Of a stretch of DNA of 64,000 bases, positions 1 through 9,190 are shown piece after piece. The position numbers and the translations under genes are program-made. The stretch comes from a bacterium (GTDB lineage: Bacteria; Acidobacteriota; Thermoanaerobaculia; Multivoradales; J023). The notes below the pieces were generated by a model. That model was not told the origin of the DNA. It saw only the letters and a list, made by a program, of their open reading frames with translations, and ran no database searches. The stretch covers positions 143,121 through 207,120 of the forward strand of contig JAAELT010000115.1 of the NCBI GenBank assembly GCA_024226315.1. The letters are read 5' to 3'. The number at the start of each line of letters is the position of its first letter. Positions within the stretch are counted from its first letter, which is position 1.

Positions 1-414
1 AAGGGCTTCGCCGAGGTGCGCGACCGCGTCCGCTGGGTGGCGGGCCTGGCCCACGGCCGCCTCGGCCACACCCGCCGCGCCCGCAAGCTCTTCACCCGCT
101 CACGCGAAGGCCACCTCGGGCACTTCCCCCACCGCTACGCCCTGGCCATCGCCGCCGACGAGATGCTCATCCTCTGCCGCAAGCACCCCGAGATGTTCAT
201 CCGCTCGATCCGCCTGATCATGACCTGGTGCAAGCAGAACCTGAAGCTCGAGCCCGAGCACCGCAAGCGCCTGCGCAAGGCTGCGAAAGACCTGGGCACC
301 GACCCCTGGTACTCCCGCCAGATCATCTCCTCACTGCGCCGATCCTATACTGTACCGGTGCCGGGGTTGCTGTGTGACGATGTGCTGGAGGACGACGACG
401 AGGACGCGGCTTGA
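1..414 (+). CDS. C-terminal part of a TPR-like protein (5' end outside window)
   Basis: The reading frame is open from the first base of the window, so this is the tail of a longer gene. The visible 137 residues are helical and rich in Arg, Lys and His. The early segment (AHGRLGHTRRARKLFTRSR) looks like one TPR helix pair, and the protein ends in an acidic tail (LEDDDEDAA). The internal GTG at 16 lies inside the open frame and is unlikely to be the true start. In high-GC Acidobacteriota such tails commonly end TPR or HTH-TPR proteins, but the family cannot be fixed from this fragment. The next gene is convergent, 39 bp away. Confidence 0.55.
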   Translation, partial: KGFAEVRDRVRWVAGLAHGRLGHTRRARKLFTRSREGHLGHFPHRYALAIAADEMLILCRKHPEMFIRSIRLIMTWCKQNLKLEPEHRKRLRKAAKDLGTDPWYSRQIISSLRRSYTVPVPGLLCDDVLEDDDEDAA

Positions 415-453
415 TCCGGATTCCCCGCTCCCAGGACCTGCTCCCGGGCGAGC

Positions 454-1377
454 TCAATCTGGCTGCGCTCGATCTTTCTGCAGCACGTAGATCGAATCCC
501 AACCGGTGGTCCAGGTTTCGCCTCCGTCGGTAGAGGATTCGGCTCGTTGCCGGACCTTCCCATTGCCGAGATCGGTCCAGGTCCAGCGGGTTCTGGGGGT
601 AGCGTCCGTCGGGCTTGCGAGCACCATCTCACCGTCCTTCAGCGCGCCCCTGAGCGGTGGCCAGGTGCCGACGTTACCGGTATTGTCGATGAAGATCTGA
701 TTCCAGCTGCCGTCGCGGGAATCGTAGTAGTTGATGCTCATGCCTTCGTGCGGGCTCGCCGAGGTCCAGGTCTCGAGGAGCATGCAGCCGCCGAGGTGCG
801 AGGTGATGCGATTTGTCCCCAGAGCGGCACCGGTTGCGGGGCTCTCCACCGCCCAATCGCCGAGCCAGAAATCGAACTGCCGATACTCCGGCGAGCTGCA
901 GGGCGTCAGTGAGGTCTGGACCTTACGCATCGCCGCCTCGTCCAGAGACTTCAGCTCAGGAGCGGCTTCCAGGCGAGCGACGATCGCTCGGGACGGACCG
1001 AGCTCGGCAACTTCGCCCAGGAGCTTCAAAGCCGTCTCGGCTTCGCCATTGGCGGCGTGGCTTCGTGCCATCTCGAAGCGAGAGAGCTGCGGATTGAATC
1101 CCACACTCTCTGCCTTTTCGTAGGCGGCAATCGCGTCGGCGGTCTGACCGAGGGCGTGTCGGGAGCGCCCGAGGCGAAACCAGGCGGCGCCGTTTTCCGG
1201 CTCCGCTCGTGTGATGCCCTCGTAACTTTCCGTCGCGGCTTTCCAGTCCTTTGCGGCAAAGGCAGCGGCAGCCATCTCCGCCAAGGTCTGTTCGGCTGAT
1301 GCCGGCCCGTTGAGGGCGAGCGCGAGGGTGAGCGTGAGGGCGAAGAACCTCGGGTTCGATGTGCGCGTAATCATCAT
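454..1377 (-). CDS. Secreted TPR protein with DUF1579-like C-terminal domain
   Basis: The 307-aa product starts with a clear signal peptide (MMITRTSN then a hydrophobic stretch ending near GPASA). Residues about 30-150 form TPR-like helices (AWFRLGRSRHALGQTADAIAAYEKA). The C-terminal half begins with FDFWLGDWAVES, the opening of DUF1579/lipocalin-like domains, and continues with alternating strands and many Trp residues. Its role is probably a periplasmic binding or scaffold protein; no catalytic motif is visible. A GAGGAG lies 9 nt before the start. It is divergent from the AraC regulator that starts 121 bp away, which could control it, but that is only inferred from position. Confidence 0.65.
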   Translation of the reverse strand: MMITRTSNPRFFALTLTLALALNGPASAEQTLAEMAAAAFAAKDWKAATESYEGITRAEPENGAAWFRLGRSRHALGQTADAIAAYEKAESVGFNPQLSRFEMARSHAANGEAETALKLLGEVAELGPSRAIVARLEAAPELKSLDEAAMRKVQTSLTPCSSPEYRQFDFWLGDWAVESPATGAALGTNRITSHLGGCMLLETWTSASPHEGMSINYYDSRDGSWNQIFIDNTGNVGTWPPLRGALKDGEMVLASPTDATPRTRWTWTDLGNGKVRQRAESSTDGGETWTTGWDSIYVLQKDRAQPD

Positions 1378-1498
1378 GGCGTCTGACTCCTCGACTGTGT
1401 GGACTCCTCCTGGCGGAGTTCTGGACTCGCTTTGAGGTTAGCTCGGCGCACTTCTCGGCCGCTTCCAGAATCGTGCTCGTTTCGAGCGTTCCAGACCC

Positions 1499-2458
1499 AT
1501 GCTGAAACCTCTCGACACAGTGCTCTACCGGAGCTCGGAGTTGACCGTCGGCAAGTTCGAGGTCGAGTTGGACGATCCACGGTTTCGCGACTCCGGGCCG
1601 ATCGAGCAGTTCCCCGTGGTCTTTCCCAGCACCCCGATCTGGATCCGCCATCGCGGCGGTGATCCCTTCCTCACCGACCGCACGCGCGTGGTGCTCTACA
1701 ACCGGCGGCAGCGTTACACCCGCCAGGCGGGCGCCCGGGCGGGAGACCGCTGCCACTGGTTCTCGTTCTCTCGTGGGATCGTGGGAGAGATCGCGGCCTC
1801 TCTGGACCCCGAGGCTGATCGAGATCGACCGTATCGTTTTGCCACCGCGCCGTGTGCCTCCGAGACTTTTCTGGCCCATCGGCTGGTTGTGCATCAATTG
1901 TCGAGCTGTCCCGAGACGGATGGGCTGTTCGTCGAAGAAACGCTGTTGGCGTTGCTACGTCGGATTCTGTCGCAGGCCTATTCCTTTCGAGGCGTGGAGC
2001 CGCGGGCGCTGCGGAGCCGTAGCAACCATCGCGAGCTTGCGGAGCGCGTCGCGGTCTTGCTGGCTGGGAAGTACCGAGTACTGTTGTCCCTGGCGCAGAT
2101 CGCTGCCGCCGTCGGTTCTTCGCCGTTTCATCTGAGCCGCGTTTTTCGTCGTCAAACGGGATCGTCGATCCATGGGCACCGTCATCAGCTGCGGCTGCGT
2201 GCCGGTCTCGAAGAAGTGCTCGAGACCGACAAGGATCTGACGGAAATCGCTCTGGGGTTGGGCTTTTCGAGCCACAGTCATTTCACGGGGGCGTTCGGCC
2301 GGGCTTTCCGCTGGACTCCCTCGGAGCTCAGAAAAAGAGCTTCGAGAAGGCTTCTCGGCTCTTTGGCGGCGAGGCTTTCCGGCGAGATCCTGGCGTGTCA
2401 CGAAGGTGCACCAAGTTACCAATCGGTCACCGAAACAAGAACGCGCCCTCGTCCGTAG
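1499..2458 (+). CDS. AraC family transcriptional regulator
   Basis: The 319-aa protein has the C-terminal double helix-turn-helix of AraC/XylS regulators at about residues 180-280. The first HTH is recognisable as LSLAQIAAAVGSSPFHLSRVF. The second contains LTEIALGLGFSSHSHFTGAF followed by TPSELR. The N-terminal 170 residues would be the cupin-like sensing domain and show no diagnostic ligand motif. The start is tentative because no good Shine-Dalgarno precedes the ATG. It is transcribed away from the secreted TPR/DUF1579 gene and toward the permease that starts 72 bp downstream. Either neighbour could be its target. Confidence 0.85.
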   Translation: MLKPLDTVLYRSSELTVGKFEVELDDPRFRDSGPIEQFPVVFPSTPIWIRHRGGDPFLTDRTRVVLYNRRQRYTRQAGARAGDRCHWFSFSRGIVGEIAASLDPEADRDRPYRFATAPCASETFLAHRLVVHQLSSCPETDGLFVEETLLALLRRILSQAYSFRGVEPRALRSRSNHRELAERVAVLLAGKYRVLLSLAQIAAAVGSSPFHLSRVFRRQTGSSIHGHRHQLRLRAGLEEVLETDKDLTEIALGLGFSSHSHFTGAFGRAFRWTPSELRKRASRRLLGSLAARLSGEILACHEGAPSYQSVTETRTRPRP

Positions 2459-2530
2459 TGACCTGAAGACGCCCTTCCCCGGCTTCGGGGCTCTTTCAGC
2501 TTCCGCCGACGCGAGATCACGGGAGACATC

Positions 2531-4948
2531 ATGGAAACGCTGTGGATGGACTTTCGGTTCGCCCTCAGAACCCTGCGCAAGAACTTCTCGGTGACGCTGT
2601 TGGCTACCGGCTCATTGGCGCTTGCGATCGCCGGCAACACGGCGGTCTACAGCCTGGTCAACTCTTTTCTTCACCGGCCGATTCCGTATCAGGACGTCGA
2701 ACGGCTGGTGATGATCGGCGAGACCAACGACGCACTCCAGGCCGGCCAGGTGTCGACGACTTCGCAGGCCAATTTCCTCGACTTTTCCGAGCGCCAGAGC
2801 TCGTTCCAGCAGATGGCCGCGATGCAGGGGGCCGCGTACACCCTGGGCGGTAGCGGCGAGAATCCGGAGCAGTTGACGGTGGGCCTGGTGACGCCGGGCT
2901 TCTTCTCCGTGGTGGGTGCGGAGATCGCCAGCGGACGGCGATTCTCGGGCGAGGAGGGGGTCCGTGGACGCGATCGGGTGGTGTTGCTCAGCCACGAGCT
3001 CTGGACCGAGCGGTTCGGTGCCAGGAGCGATCTTTCCGGCGAAACGCTGGATCTCAACGGTGAAATCTACGACGTGATCGGTGCCGTGGGCGCGGACTTC
3101 GAGTGGATCCTGGCTCCCAACACCGACCTCTGGGTGCCGCTGGTGATCGAGCACGGCGCGGCACCGCGCCAGCGCCGCGACCTGTTCGCTCTGGCGCGGC
3201 TGGCGGACGGCGTCACCGAAGAATCGGCGCAAGCGCAGATGGATACTCTGATGGGGCAGCTGGTAGACGAGCACCCCGAGATCAACCGCGGCTTCGCGGT
3301 CGAGCTGCTGAATCTGGGTCACGATATTCCCGACTCTCGCAACCGGATGTTCTTTCAGCTGATGCAGGTGGCGCTGCTGTTCGTGCTGTTGATCGCTTGC
3401 GCCAACATCGCCAACCTGCTGCTGTCGCGCAGTCAGGCGCGGGAGCGCGAGCTGGCGATCCGCAACTCGATCGGCGCCAGCCGGCGGCGAATCGTCGTAC
3501 AGCTGTTCACCGAGAGCACGGTGATGGCGCTGATCGCCGGCACCCTGGGCGTCGCGCTGGGCTACGCCGGCATGAAGGCGATCAACAGCGCCTTCGCCAA
3601 CGTTCTGCCCAGGTTCTGGTTGCCGACCCTGGATCTGCGGGTGCTCGGCTACACCCTGGCGGTGACGCTGCTGGGGGCGCTGCTGTTCGGCCTGGCGCCG
3701 GTGCTGCAGTTTTCCCGTTTCGACCTGCATTCGGCGCTCAAGGACGGCACTCTAGGTGCCTCGGCCGGGGCCAGGCGGCGGCTGGCGTCGAACACGCTGG
3801 TGGCGCTCGAGATCTCTTTCGCGCTGGCGTTCCTGGCCGGCGCCAGCATCATGATCGACACGTTTCAGACCATGCAGACCGTCGAACCCGGTTTCGAAAC
3901 CGAGAACGTGCTGGTCATGCGGCTCGATCTGCCGGAGACACGTTTTGGCACTCCCGAGCAACAGGCGGCCGCGGCCGATCAGGTGAGGCAGCGCCTCGGC
4001 AGCCTGCCGGGGGTCGGCTCGGCGATCGTCTCGAACGTCGCGCCGCGCACGCCGTTTCTGCCCCGCGACTCGTTCGTGATCGACGGCCGGCCGGTTGCGG
4101 ACGAGCAGGCACCGCCGCAGGCTAGCTGGCTCACCATCAGCGAGGGCTACCTCGAGACCCTGGGGATTCCGCTCCACCGAGGGCGAGCGTTCACCGCCGC
4201 CGACAACCTGAATGCCGTCCGCGTGGCGTTGATCAACGAGACCCTGGCGGAGCGGCACTGGCGCGGCGAGAACCCGATCGGTCAGCGGGTGAGGATTCAA
4301 GGCGAGCCGCGTGAGATCGTCGGCATCGTGGACGACGTGCGCCATGACGTGATCGTGCGCACCGAAGCGACCGGACTGGTCTATCTGCCTTGGGCGCAAC
4401 AGCCGGCCAACGCCTTCGGCGTCGCACTGAAAACGGACGTCGAGCCGGAGAGCCTCGCCGAAACGGCTCGACGCGAAATCGCCGCATTCGACCGCAATGC
4501 CGCCCTCACCCAGGTGCAGACGCTGGACACCTTCGTCGAGCAGTTCTGGGTTGGCCAGCAGGTGTTCACCGCCATCCTCGGCGGCTTCGGCACCCTGGCG
4601 CTGATCCTCGCGGCGCTCGGCACCTACGGCGTGTTGGCCTACTCGGTGGCACAGCGCACCCACGAGATCGGCATCCGCATGGCGATTGGCGCCAGCCGCG
4701 GCGCGGTGTTGAGCATGATCGTCCGTCAGGGTGTCGTGGTCGGCGCCATCGGCATCGCGCTCGGCATGCTGCTGGTGCCGTTGCAGGTCAAGATGATCGC
4801 CGCGATCTTCCAGGGCGTGGTGCCGGTGGAGCCAACGTCGATGATCGGCGCGGCACTGATTCTGGCGTTGGTGACTCTGATCGCCAGCTGGCTGCCCGCC
4901 AGGCGGGCGGCCAGCGTCGACCCGATCCGGGCGCTGCGCTGCGAGTGA
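2531..4948 (+). CDS. ABC transporter permease, MacB/FtsX type (ADOP-like, two-permease-domain)
   Basis: The 805-aa protein starts with an amphipathic segment (FRFALRTLRKN) and a first membrane helix, followed by a MacB periplasmic core domain (about residues 50-250). An FtsX-type three-helix unit follows (about 275-400), then a second periplasmic domain and a second FtsX unit (about 670-805) ending in ASVDPIRALRCE. Duplicated, ATPase-less permeases of this layout are very common in Acidobacteriota. They are thought to act in efflux or envelope mechanotransmission with an ATPase encoded elsewhere. No ATPase gene is adjacent here. The upstream AraC gene on the same strand is a plausible regulator. 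Confidence 0.85.
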   Translation: METLWMDFRFALRTLRKNFSVTLLATGSLALAIAGNTAVYSLVNSFLHRPIPYQDVERLVMIGETNDALQAGQVSTTSQANFLDFSERQSSFQQMAAMQGAAYTLGGSGENPEQLTVGLVTPGFFSVVGAEIASGRRFSGEEGVRGRDRVVLLSHELWTERFGARSDLSGETLDLNGEIYDVIGAVGADFEWILAPNTDLWVPLVIEHGAAPRQRRDLFALARLADGVTEESAQAQMDTLMGQLVDEHPEINRGFAVELLNLGHDIPDSRNRMFFQLMQVALLFVLLIACANIANLLLSRSQARERELAIRNSIGASRRRIVVQLFTESTVMALIAGTLGVALGYAGMKAINSAFANVLPRFWLPTLDLRVLGYTLAVTLLGALLFGLAPVLQFSRFDLHSALKDGTLGASAGARRRLASNTLVALEISFALAFLAGASIMIDTFQTMQTVEPGFETENVLVMRLDLPETRFGTPEQQAAAADQVRQRLGSLPGVGSAIVSNVAPRTPFLPRDSFVIDGRPVADEQAPPQASWLTISEGYLETLGIPLHRGRAFTAADNLNAVRVALINETLAERHWRGENPIGQRVRIQGEPREIVGIVDDVRHDVIVRTEATGLVYLPWAQQPANAFGVALKTDVEPESLAETARREIAAFDRNAALTQVQTLDTFVEQFWVGQQVFTAILGGFGTLALILAALGTYGVLAYSVAQRTHEIGIRMAIGASRGAVLSMIVRQGVVVGAIGIALGMLLVPLQVKMIAAIFQGVVPVEPTSMIGAALILALVTLIASWLPARRAASVDPIRALRCE

Positions 4949-5093
4949 TCACCCGCGTCCAGGTTCGCTGCCGCCGGCCGACATAAAGCCAGCCCCAGCT
5001 CGCTACCGTAGATCGCAATGATCGCGCCGGCGTCCTCCATGGTGCCTCCGAGATCTACCCGCTGGGCTCGCAGTGGTGGGTGCTCGAGGTCGC

Positions 5094-6779
5094 TCAGCGG
5101 TCGAGCACGTAGCCCTGGGCCCCGGGGGTGTCGGGATCCAGGTCCAGGACCATCACGTTGTTGGTTTCGTCGGACTCCTCGACGTCGTCGCCTCCCGGCG
5201 CGTAGGGGTCGTCGGCGTAGGCGTACAGGTAGTAGATGCCCTCGGCCAGGGGCTCGAGGTCAACGACCAGCGTTTCGTCGAAGTCGCCGGCCTGGCGGCC
5301 GTCAGTGTCGGTGTAGATGCTCAAGTTGTCGACGTTGACGTTGACCCAGATCGAGGGTGCGTGGGCGAGGTCCTCGAAGGGTGGGGCGGGCAGGTCCGGG
5401 TCGCTGATGTCGGGCTCCCAGTGCTTGTAGATCTGCAGGCGGCCCATCGTGGCCACGGGGGCGCCGCCGAAGTTCTTGACCTGGCCGTAGTACCGCAGGT
5501 GCCTGATCAGGGGTTGGCCAACCGGATCTGGGAGCGTGAGATCCGTCTGGAAGCTGCTCACCCGCAGATCCGGCACGAACGCGTCCGGGAACGACGCGGT
5601 GACCGAATAGGAGCCAAGCGATCCGTATTCCGTGTAGCCGGTCGGCGGAGGGTTCATCGGATCGCCGACGCCGGTGCCTTCGACACTCAGATAGTAGGTG
5701 TCTTCCGCCGGCGCCTCGAAGGTGATCTGGGCGTCCAGATCGGTGCTCGGGTTGGAAGCCGCGACCTCGCCGGCCGAGTCGAACAACCGGATGCTCAGGT
5801 CGAGCAGGGGATTCATCATTCCGTAGAGGCCCGCGATGATCGGCTCATCTGTATGCGCCGCCAAAGACAGCACGTCGACGGTGATGGTCCCGGGGCCGCT
5901 GGTGAAGCTGAAGAAGTCGACATCCTCGGTCCGTTCGATGATGCCTCTCTTTTCCGAGTCCGAGCTCAAGACGGTGGCGAGTGTGACACTGTCCCCATGG
6001 TCGTCGGCGCGATAGGGAGAGCGCGAGGCGATGATCGCGAGATTGTCCGGCAATCCCGAGACGTCAGGGGCATAGGCGTTGAAGTATTCGCCCCTCGTCC
6101 ATTGAACCACGTCGCCGACGTGAAGCCCCATGAAAGTGTTCCATCTCGGAAAGCCCGTGATTCCGCTCGGGTGCCCGATGTAGTAGTCCCACGGTCCTCC
6201 TCCCGGGAGCCCATAGTGGCTGTTGCCATAGGAATGCCCCAACTCGTGAACCGCGATGAGTCCTTCGATCCTCGGGGCCAGGGCAGGAGCCTGGTCGTCT
6301 GCGAAGGAACCACCGAGCCCCAGGGCGGTGTCGATCGTGAAGAAGAGCCAGGTGCGTCGGGATTCAGGCACCGACAAGAATTCCGACAGTTTCGTCGTCA
6401 CGTTGACGTCGAACGGGCGGAAGCTCTCGGCGATCTGCAAGAAGACGTCGAAGATCGCCTCGACGTCGTTGGCGTCGAGAGACTCGACGCCCGGCGCCTT
6501 GAGGAAGCAGGATGTCTCGCGCCAGGCCCCGAACTTCAAGATGCCGTCGCCGTTCAAATCCAGGTAGATGGCGTTCGCCGCCCCCGGCTCGCTCGATAAT
6601 TGAGGCACGGGAAGCCCGGCACCCGGGTAGGTGTAGTCGAGACGGTCGAGGAAGACGTGGTCCGACGGATACGGGGCGCCGGTTTGATCTTCGACGACGG
6701 GCTGTGCTCCCAGCGACGAGGCGAGAGCGAACGACAGGAAGCCGATGGCGAGGAGTGTCTGCCCTCGAGTAGTCTTCAT
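5094..6779 (-). CDS. Secreted metzincin-like protease with PPC and CARDB domains (copy 1)
   Basis: The 561-aa protein has a signal peptide ending around LGAQ. Its N-terminal half carries HELGHSYGNSH at residues 178-188. This is the full metzincin zinc motif HExxHxxGxxH, with zinc ligands H178, H182 and H188 and catalytic E179. A PPC-type beta-sandwich follows (about 270-390; EDVDFFSFTSG through YYLSVEGTG). A CARDB-like domain follows that (about 395-545), ending in VEESDETNNVMVLDL. It is probably an extracellular or outer-surface protease. The next gene upstream (6794-8473) is a close paralogue with only 14 bp between them, and long stretches are nearly identical, so this is a recent tandem duplication in one operon. 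Confidence 0.75.
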   Translation of the reverse strand: MKTTRGQTLLAIGFLSFALASSLGAQPVVEDQTGAPYPSDHVFLDRLDYTYPGAGLPVPQLSSEPGAANAIYLDLNGDGILKFGAWRETSCFLKAPGVESLDANDVEAIFDVFLQIAESFRPFDVNVTTKLSEFLSVPESRRTWLFFTIDTALGLGGSFADDQAPALAPRIEGLIAVHELGHSYGNSHYGLPGGGPWDYYIGHPSGITGFPRWNTFMGLHVGDVVQWTRGEYFNAYAPDVSGLPDNLAIIASRSPYRADDHGDSVTLATVLSSDSEKRGIIERTEDVDFFSFTSGPGTITVDVLSLAAHTDEPIIAGLYGMMNPLLDLSIRLFDSAGEVAASNPSTDLDAQITFEAPAEDTYYLSVEGTGVGDPMNPPPTGYTEYGSLGSYSVTASFPDAFVPDLRVSSFQTDLTLPDPVGQPLIRHLRYYGQVKNFGGAPVATMGRLQIYKHWEPDISDPDLPAPPFEDLAHAPSIWVNVNVDNLSIYTDTDGRQAGDFDETLVVDLEPLAEGIYYLYAYADDPYAPGGDDVEESDETNNVMVLDLDPDTPGAQGYVLDR

Positions 6780-6793
6780 GGTCTCCCTGGCTC

Positions 6794-8473
6794 CTATCGG
6801 TCGAGCACGTAGCCCTGGGCCCCGGGGATGTCGGGATTCAGATCGAGAACCATCACGTTGTTGGTCTCGTCGGACTCCTCGACGGCGTCTCCGCCCGGCG
6901 CGTAGGGGTCGTCGGCGTAGGCGTACAGGTAGTACAAGCCCTCGGCCAGGGGCTCGAGGTCGATGAACAGCGTCTCGTCAAAGTCGCCCGCCTGGCGGCC
7001 GTCGGTGTCGGTGTAGATGCTCAGGTCGTCGACGTGGACGCCGACCCAGTACGAAGGAGCGTGGGCGAGGTCCTCGAAGGGCGGGGCGGGCAGGTCCGGG
7101 TCGCTGATGTCGGGCTCCCAGTGCTTGTAGATCTGCAGGCGGCCCATCGTGCCGACGGGCGCGCCGCCGAAGTTCTTGACCTGGCCGAAATACCGCAGGT
7201 ACCGGATGTAGGGTTGACCGACCGGATCTGGGAGCGTGAGAATATTCTGGAAGTCGCTCACCCGCAGGTCCGGGATGTACGCGTCCGGGAACGACGCGGT
7301 GACCGAGTAGGAACCCAGCGAGCCGTATTCCGTGTAGCCGGTCGCGGGATAGGTCATCGGATCGCCGACGCCGGTGCCTTCGACGCTCAGGAGGTAGGTG
7401 TCTTCCGCCGGTGCCTCGAAGGTGATCTGGGCGTCCAGATCGGCGCTCGGGTTGGACGCCGCGACCTCGCCCGACGAGTCGAACAATCTGACGCTCACGT
7501 CCAGGGCCGGCTTCATCTCTCCATAGAGGCCGGCGATGAGCGGCAGATTGGAATGCGCCGCCAGGGACAGCACGTCGACGGTGATGGTCCCGGGGCCGCT
7601 GGTGAAGCTGAAGTAGTCGACGTCCTCGGTCCGTTCGATGATGCCTCGCTTTTCCGAGTCCGAGCTCAAGACCGTTGCGGATGTGTCATCGTTTCCGTGG
7701 TCGTCCGCTCGATAGGGAGTGCGAATAGCGATGTTGTGAAGATTGTCCGGCAGGTTCGAGCCGCCCGCGGAGTAGGCGTTGTAGTACTCGCCCTTCGTCC
7801 ACTGAACCATGTCTCCATAACGAGAGTTCCCCATGAAGGTGTTCCACCGGTAGAAGCCCGTGATCCCGCTGGCGTGTCCGTAGTAATAGTCGGACGGTCC
7901 CCCGCCCGGAGTTCCATAGTGCCTGTTGTTGTACGAGTGCCCCAGCTCGTGCACGGAGATGAGCCCTTCGATCCTCGGGCTCAGGGCAGGCTTGTCGTCG
8001 TTTGCGAACACGCCGCCGTGCCCCCGGCTGGTGTCGATCGTGAAGAAGAGCCAGGTGCGTTGGGACTCGGGCACGGAAAGGAGCTCGGACAGTCTGGTCG
8101 TCACGTTGACGTCGAAAGGCCGGAAGCTCTCGGCGATCTGCAGGAAGACGTCGAAGATCGCCTCGACGTCGTTTGCGTCGAGAGACTCGACACCCGATGC
8201 CTTGGTGAAACAGGACACCTCGAAGATACCACCGTTCATGTTCACGTGATCTCCGTTGAAGTCCAGGTAGATGGAGTGCGCCGCCCCCGGCGCACTCGAC
8301 AGTTGAGGTACGGGAAGCCCCGCGCCGGGATATGTATAGTCGAGACGATCGAGGAATACGTGGTCCGACGGATAGGCGCCGCCGGTTTGATCTTCGATGG
8401 TCTGCGCTCCCAGCGACGAGGCGAGAGTGACCGAGAGGAGCCAGATGGCAAGGGTTACGTTGTATTTGTACAT
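6794..8473 (-). CDS. Secreted metzincin-like protein with PPC and CARDB domains (copy 2, altered zinc motif)
   Basis: The 559-aa paralogue of the downstream gene has the same order: signal peptide (to about LGAQ), protease-like domain, PPC domain and CARDB domain ending in VEESDETNNVMVLDL. The zinc motif is HELGHSYNNRH at residues 175-185. All three His ligands and the catalytic Glu are kept, but the conserved Gly is Asn182. In metzincins that Gly allows the sharp turn before the third His, so activity may be reduced or altered. The substitution is visible; its effect is inference. It lies 10 bp after the small secreted-protein gene, so the three genes probably form one transcript. Confidence 0.72.
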   Translation of the reverse strand: MYKYNVTLAIWLLSVTLASSLGAQTIEDQTGGAYPSDHVFLDRLDYTYPGAGLPVPQLSSAPGAAHSIYLDFNGDHVNMNGGIFEVSCFTKASGVESLDANDVEAIFDVFLQIAESFRPFDVNVTTRLSELLSVPESQRTWLFFTIDTSRGHGGVFANDDKPALSPRIEGLISVHELGHSYNNRHYGTPGGGPSDYYYGHASGITGFYRWNTFMGNSRYGDMVQWTKGEYYNAYSAGGSNLPDNLHNIAIRTPYRADDHGNDDTSATVLSSDSEKRGIIERTEDVDYFSFTSGPGTITVDVLSLAAHSNLPLIAGLYGEMKPALDVSVRLFDSSGEVAASNPSADLDAQITFEAPAEDTYLLSVEGTGVGDPMTYPATGYTEYGSLGSYSVTASFPDAYIPDLRVSDFQNILTLPDPVGQPYIRYLRYFGQVKNFGGAPVGTMGRLQIYKHWEPDISDPDLPAPPFEDLAHAPSYWVGVHVDDLSIYTDTDGRQAGDFDETLFIDLEPLAEGLYYLYAYADDPYAPGGDAVEESDETNNVMVLDLNPDIPGAQGYVLDR

Positions 8474-8483
8474 TGGGCTGTCC

Positions 8484-9038
8484 TCACTGGAGCTTCAAGG
8501 AGCTGGAGCTGTCTTCGTCGCACATGGACTCGGAATATGGCAGCGTCGTTTCCGTGACCGAGCTTCCCTCGTTCTCGTTCGTCGCGATGCGGTAGAGAGT
8601 GCTTTCCGTGGCCGACGTTACGACTTCGACGTTGCTCCGCAGGGTGCCCTGGTCGTCGAGGAGCTGGAACTTGCCGGTGGCTCCGCCCAGCAGCTCGCCG
8701 TAGATCACCCGGCCGGTGACCGCCGAGCCGTTGATCGCCGAGCCTCCTCCCAGCGCGCCCGCCCCCGTCTCGTCTTCGGCGCCAAAGTGATTTCTCGGCC
8801 TCATGGCGGCGACGCTTCCGGTGACCAGTTGCCCGCCGGTCAGCGGGAAGTTGATCAGGCTGCCCTTGCCGACATAAACGTTTTGTGAGTAGAGGTCATT
8901 CAGGCTGAGAGCTCCCGCGCTCAACCCCGGCATGCCCTTTTCGGGAGGGTCCTGGGCCAGGGCCAGCTGCGAGGTGAGCAGTCCGAGCGCGACGACCCAC
9001 AATGCTCCCGTGCGTGTCCGTCCTAGAGTTCTTTTCAT
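8484..9038 (-). CDS. Small secreted protein of unknown function
   Basis: The 184-aa protein begins MKRTLGRTRTGALW, then a hydrophobic stretch ending at ALAQD, a typical Sec signal. I chose this ATG over one 12 nt upstream because a GGAG sits 6 nt before it. The mature part is Gly/Ser/Thr-rich and strand-like, with an acidic, Ser-rich C-terminus (CDEDSSSSLKLQ) holding the only cysteine. No family is recognised. It is the first gene of a probable operon with the two metzincin-like genes (10-bp and 14-bp gaps), so a role as a partner, substrate or inhibitor of those proteases is possible but unproven. Confidence 0.55.
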   Translation of the reverse strand: MKRTLGRTRTGALWVVALGLLTSQLALAQDPPEKGMPGLSAGALSLNDLYSQNVYVGKGSLINFPLTGGQLVTGSVAAMRPRNHFGAEDETGAGALGGGSAINGSAVTGRVIYGELLGGATGKFQLLDDQGTLRSNVEVVTSATESTLYRIATNENEGSSVTETTLPYSESMCDEDSSSSLKLQ

Positions 9039-9190
9039 TGCATGCTCCAAGTTGGGTGGTGGTGGTTGTCCCCTCTACAGGGCAACGCGGAAAGAGCGGC
9101 CCCGCTCTCTCATTTCCGAACGCCGGGCAATTCATGTAGGGGTGGACCTCCGTGTCCACCCGCCGCCGGCACGAGCCGGCAGGCGAGGGT

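Noticed and set aside
2531..4948. Complete MacB-type exporter
   Set aside because: No ATPase domain is fused to or encoded next to this permease, so it is reported as an orphan permease.
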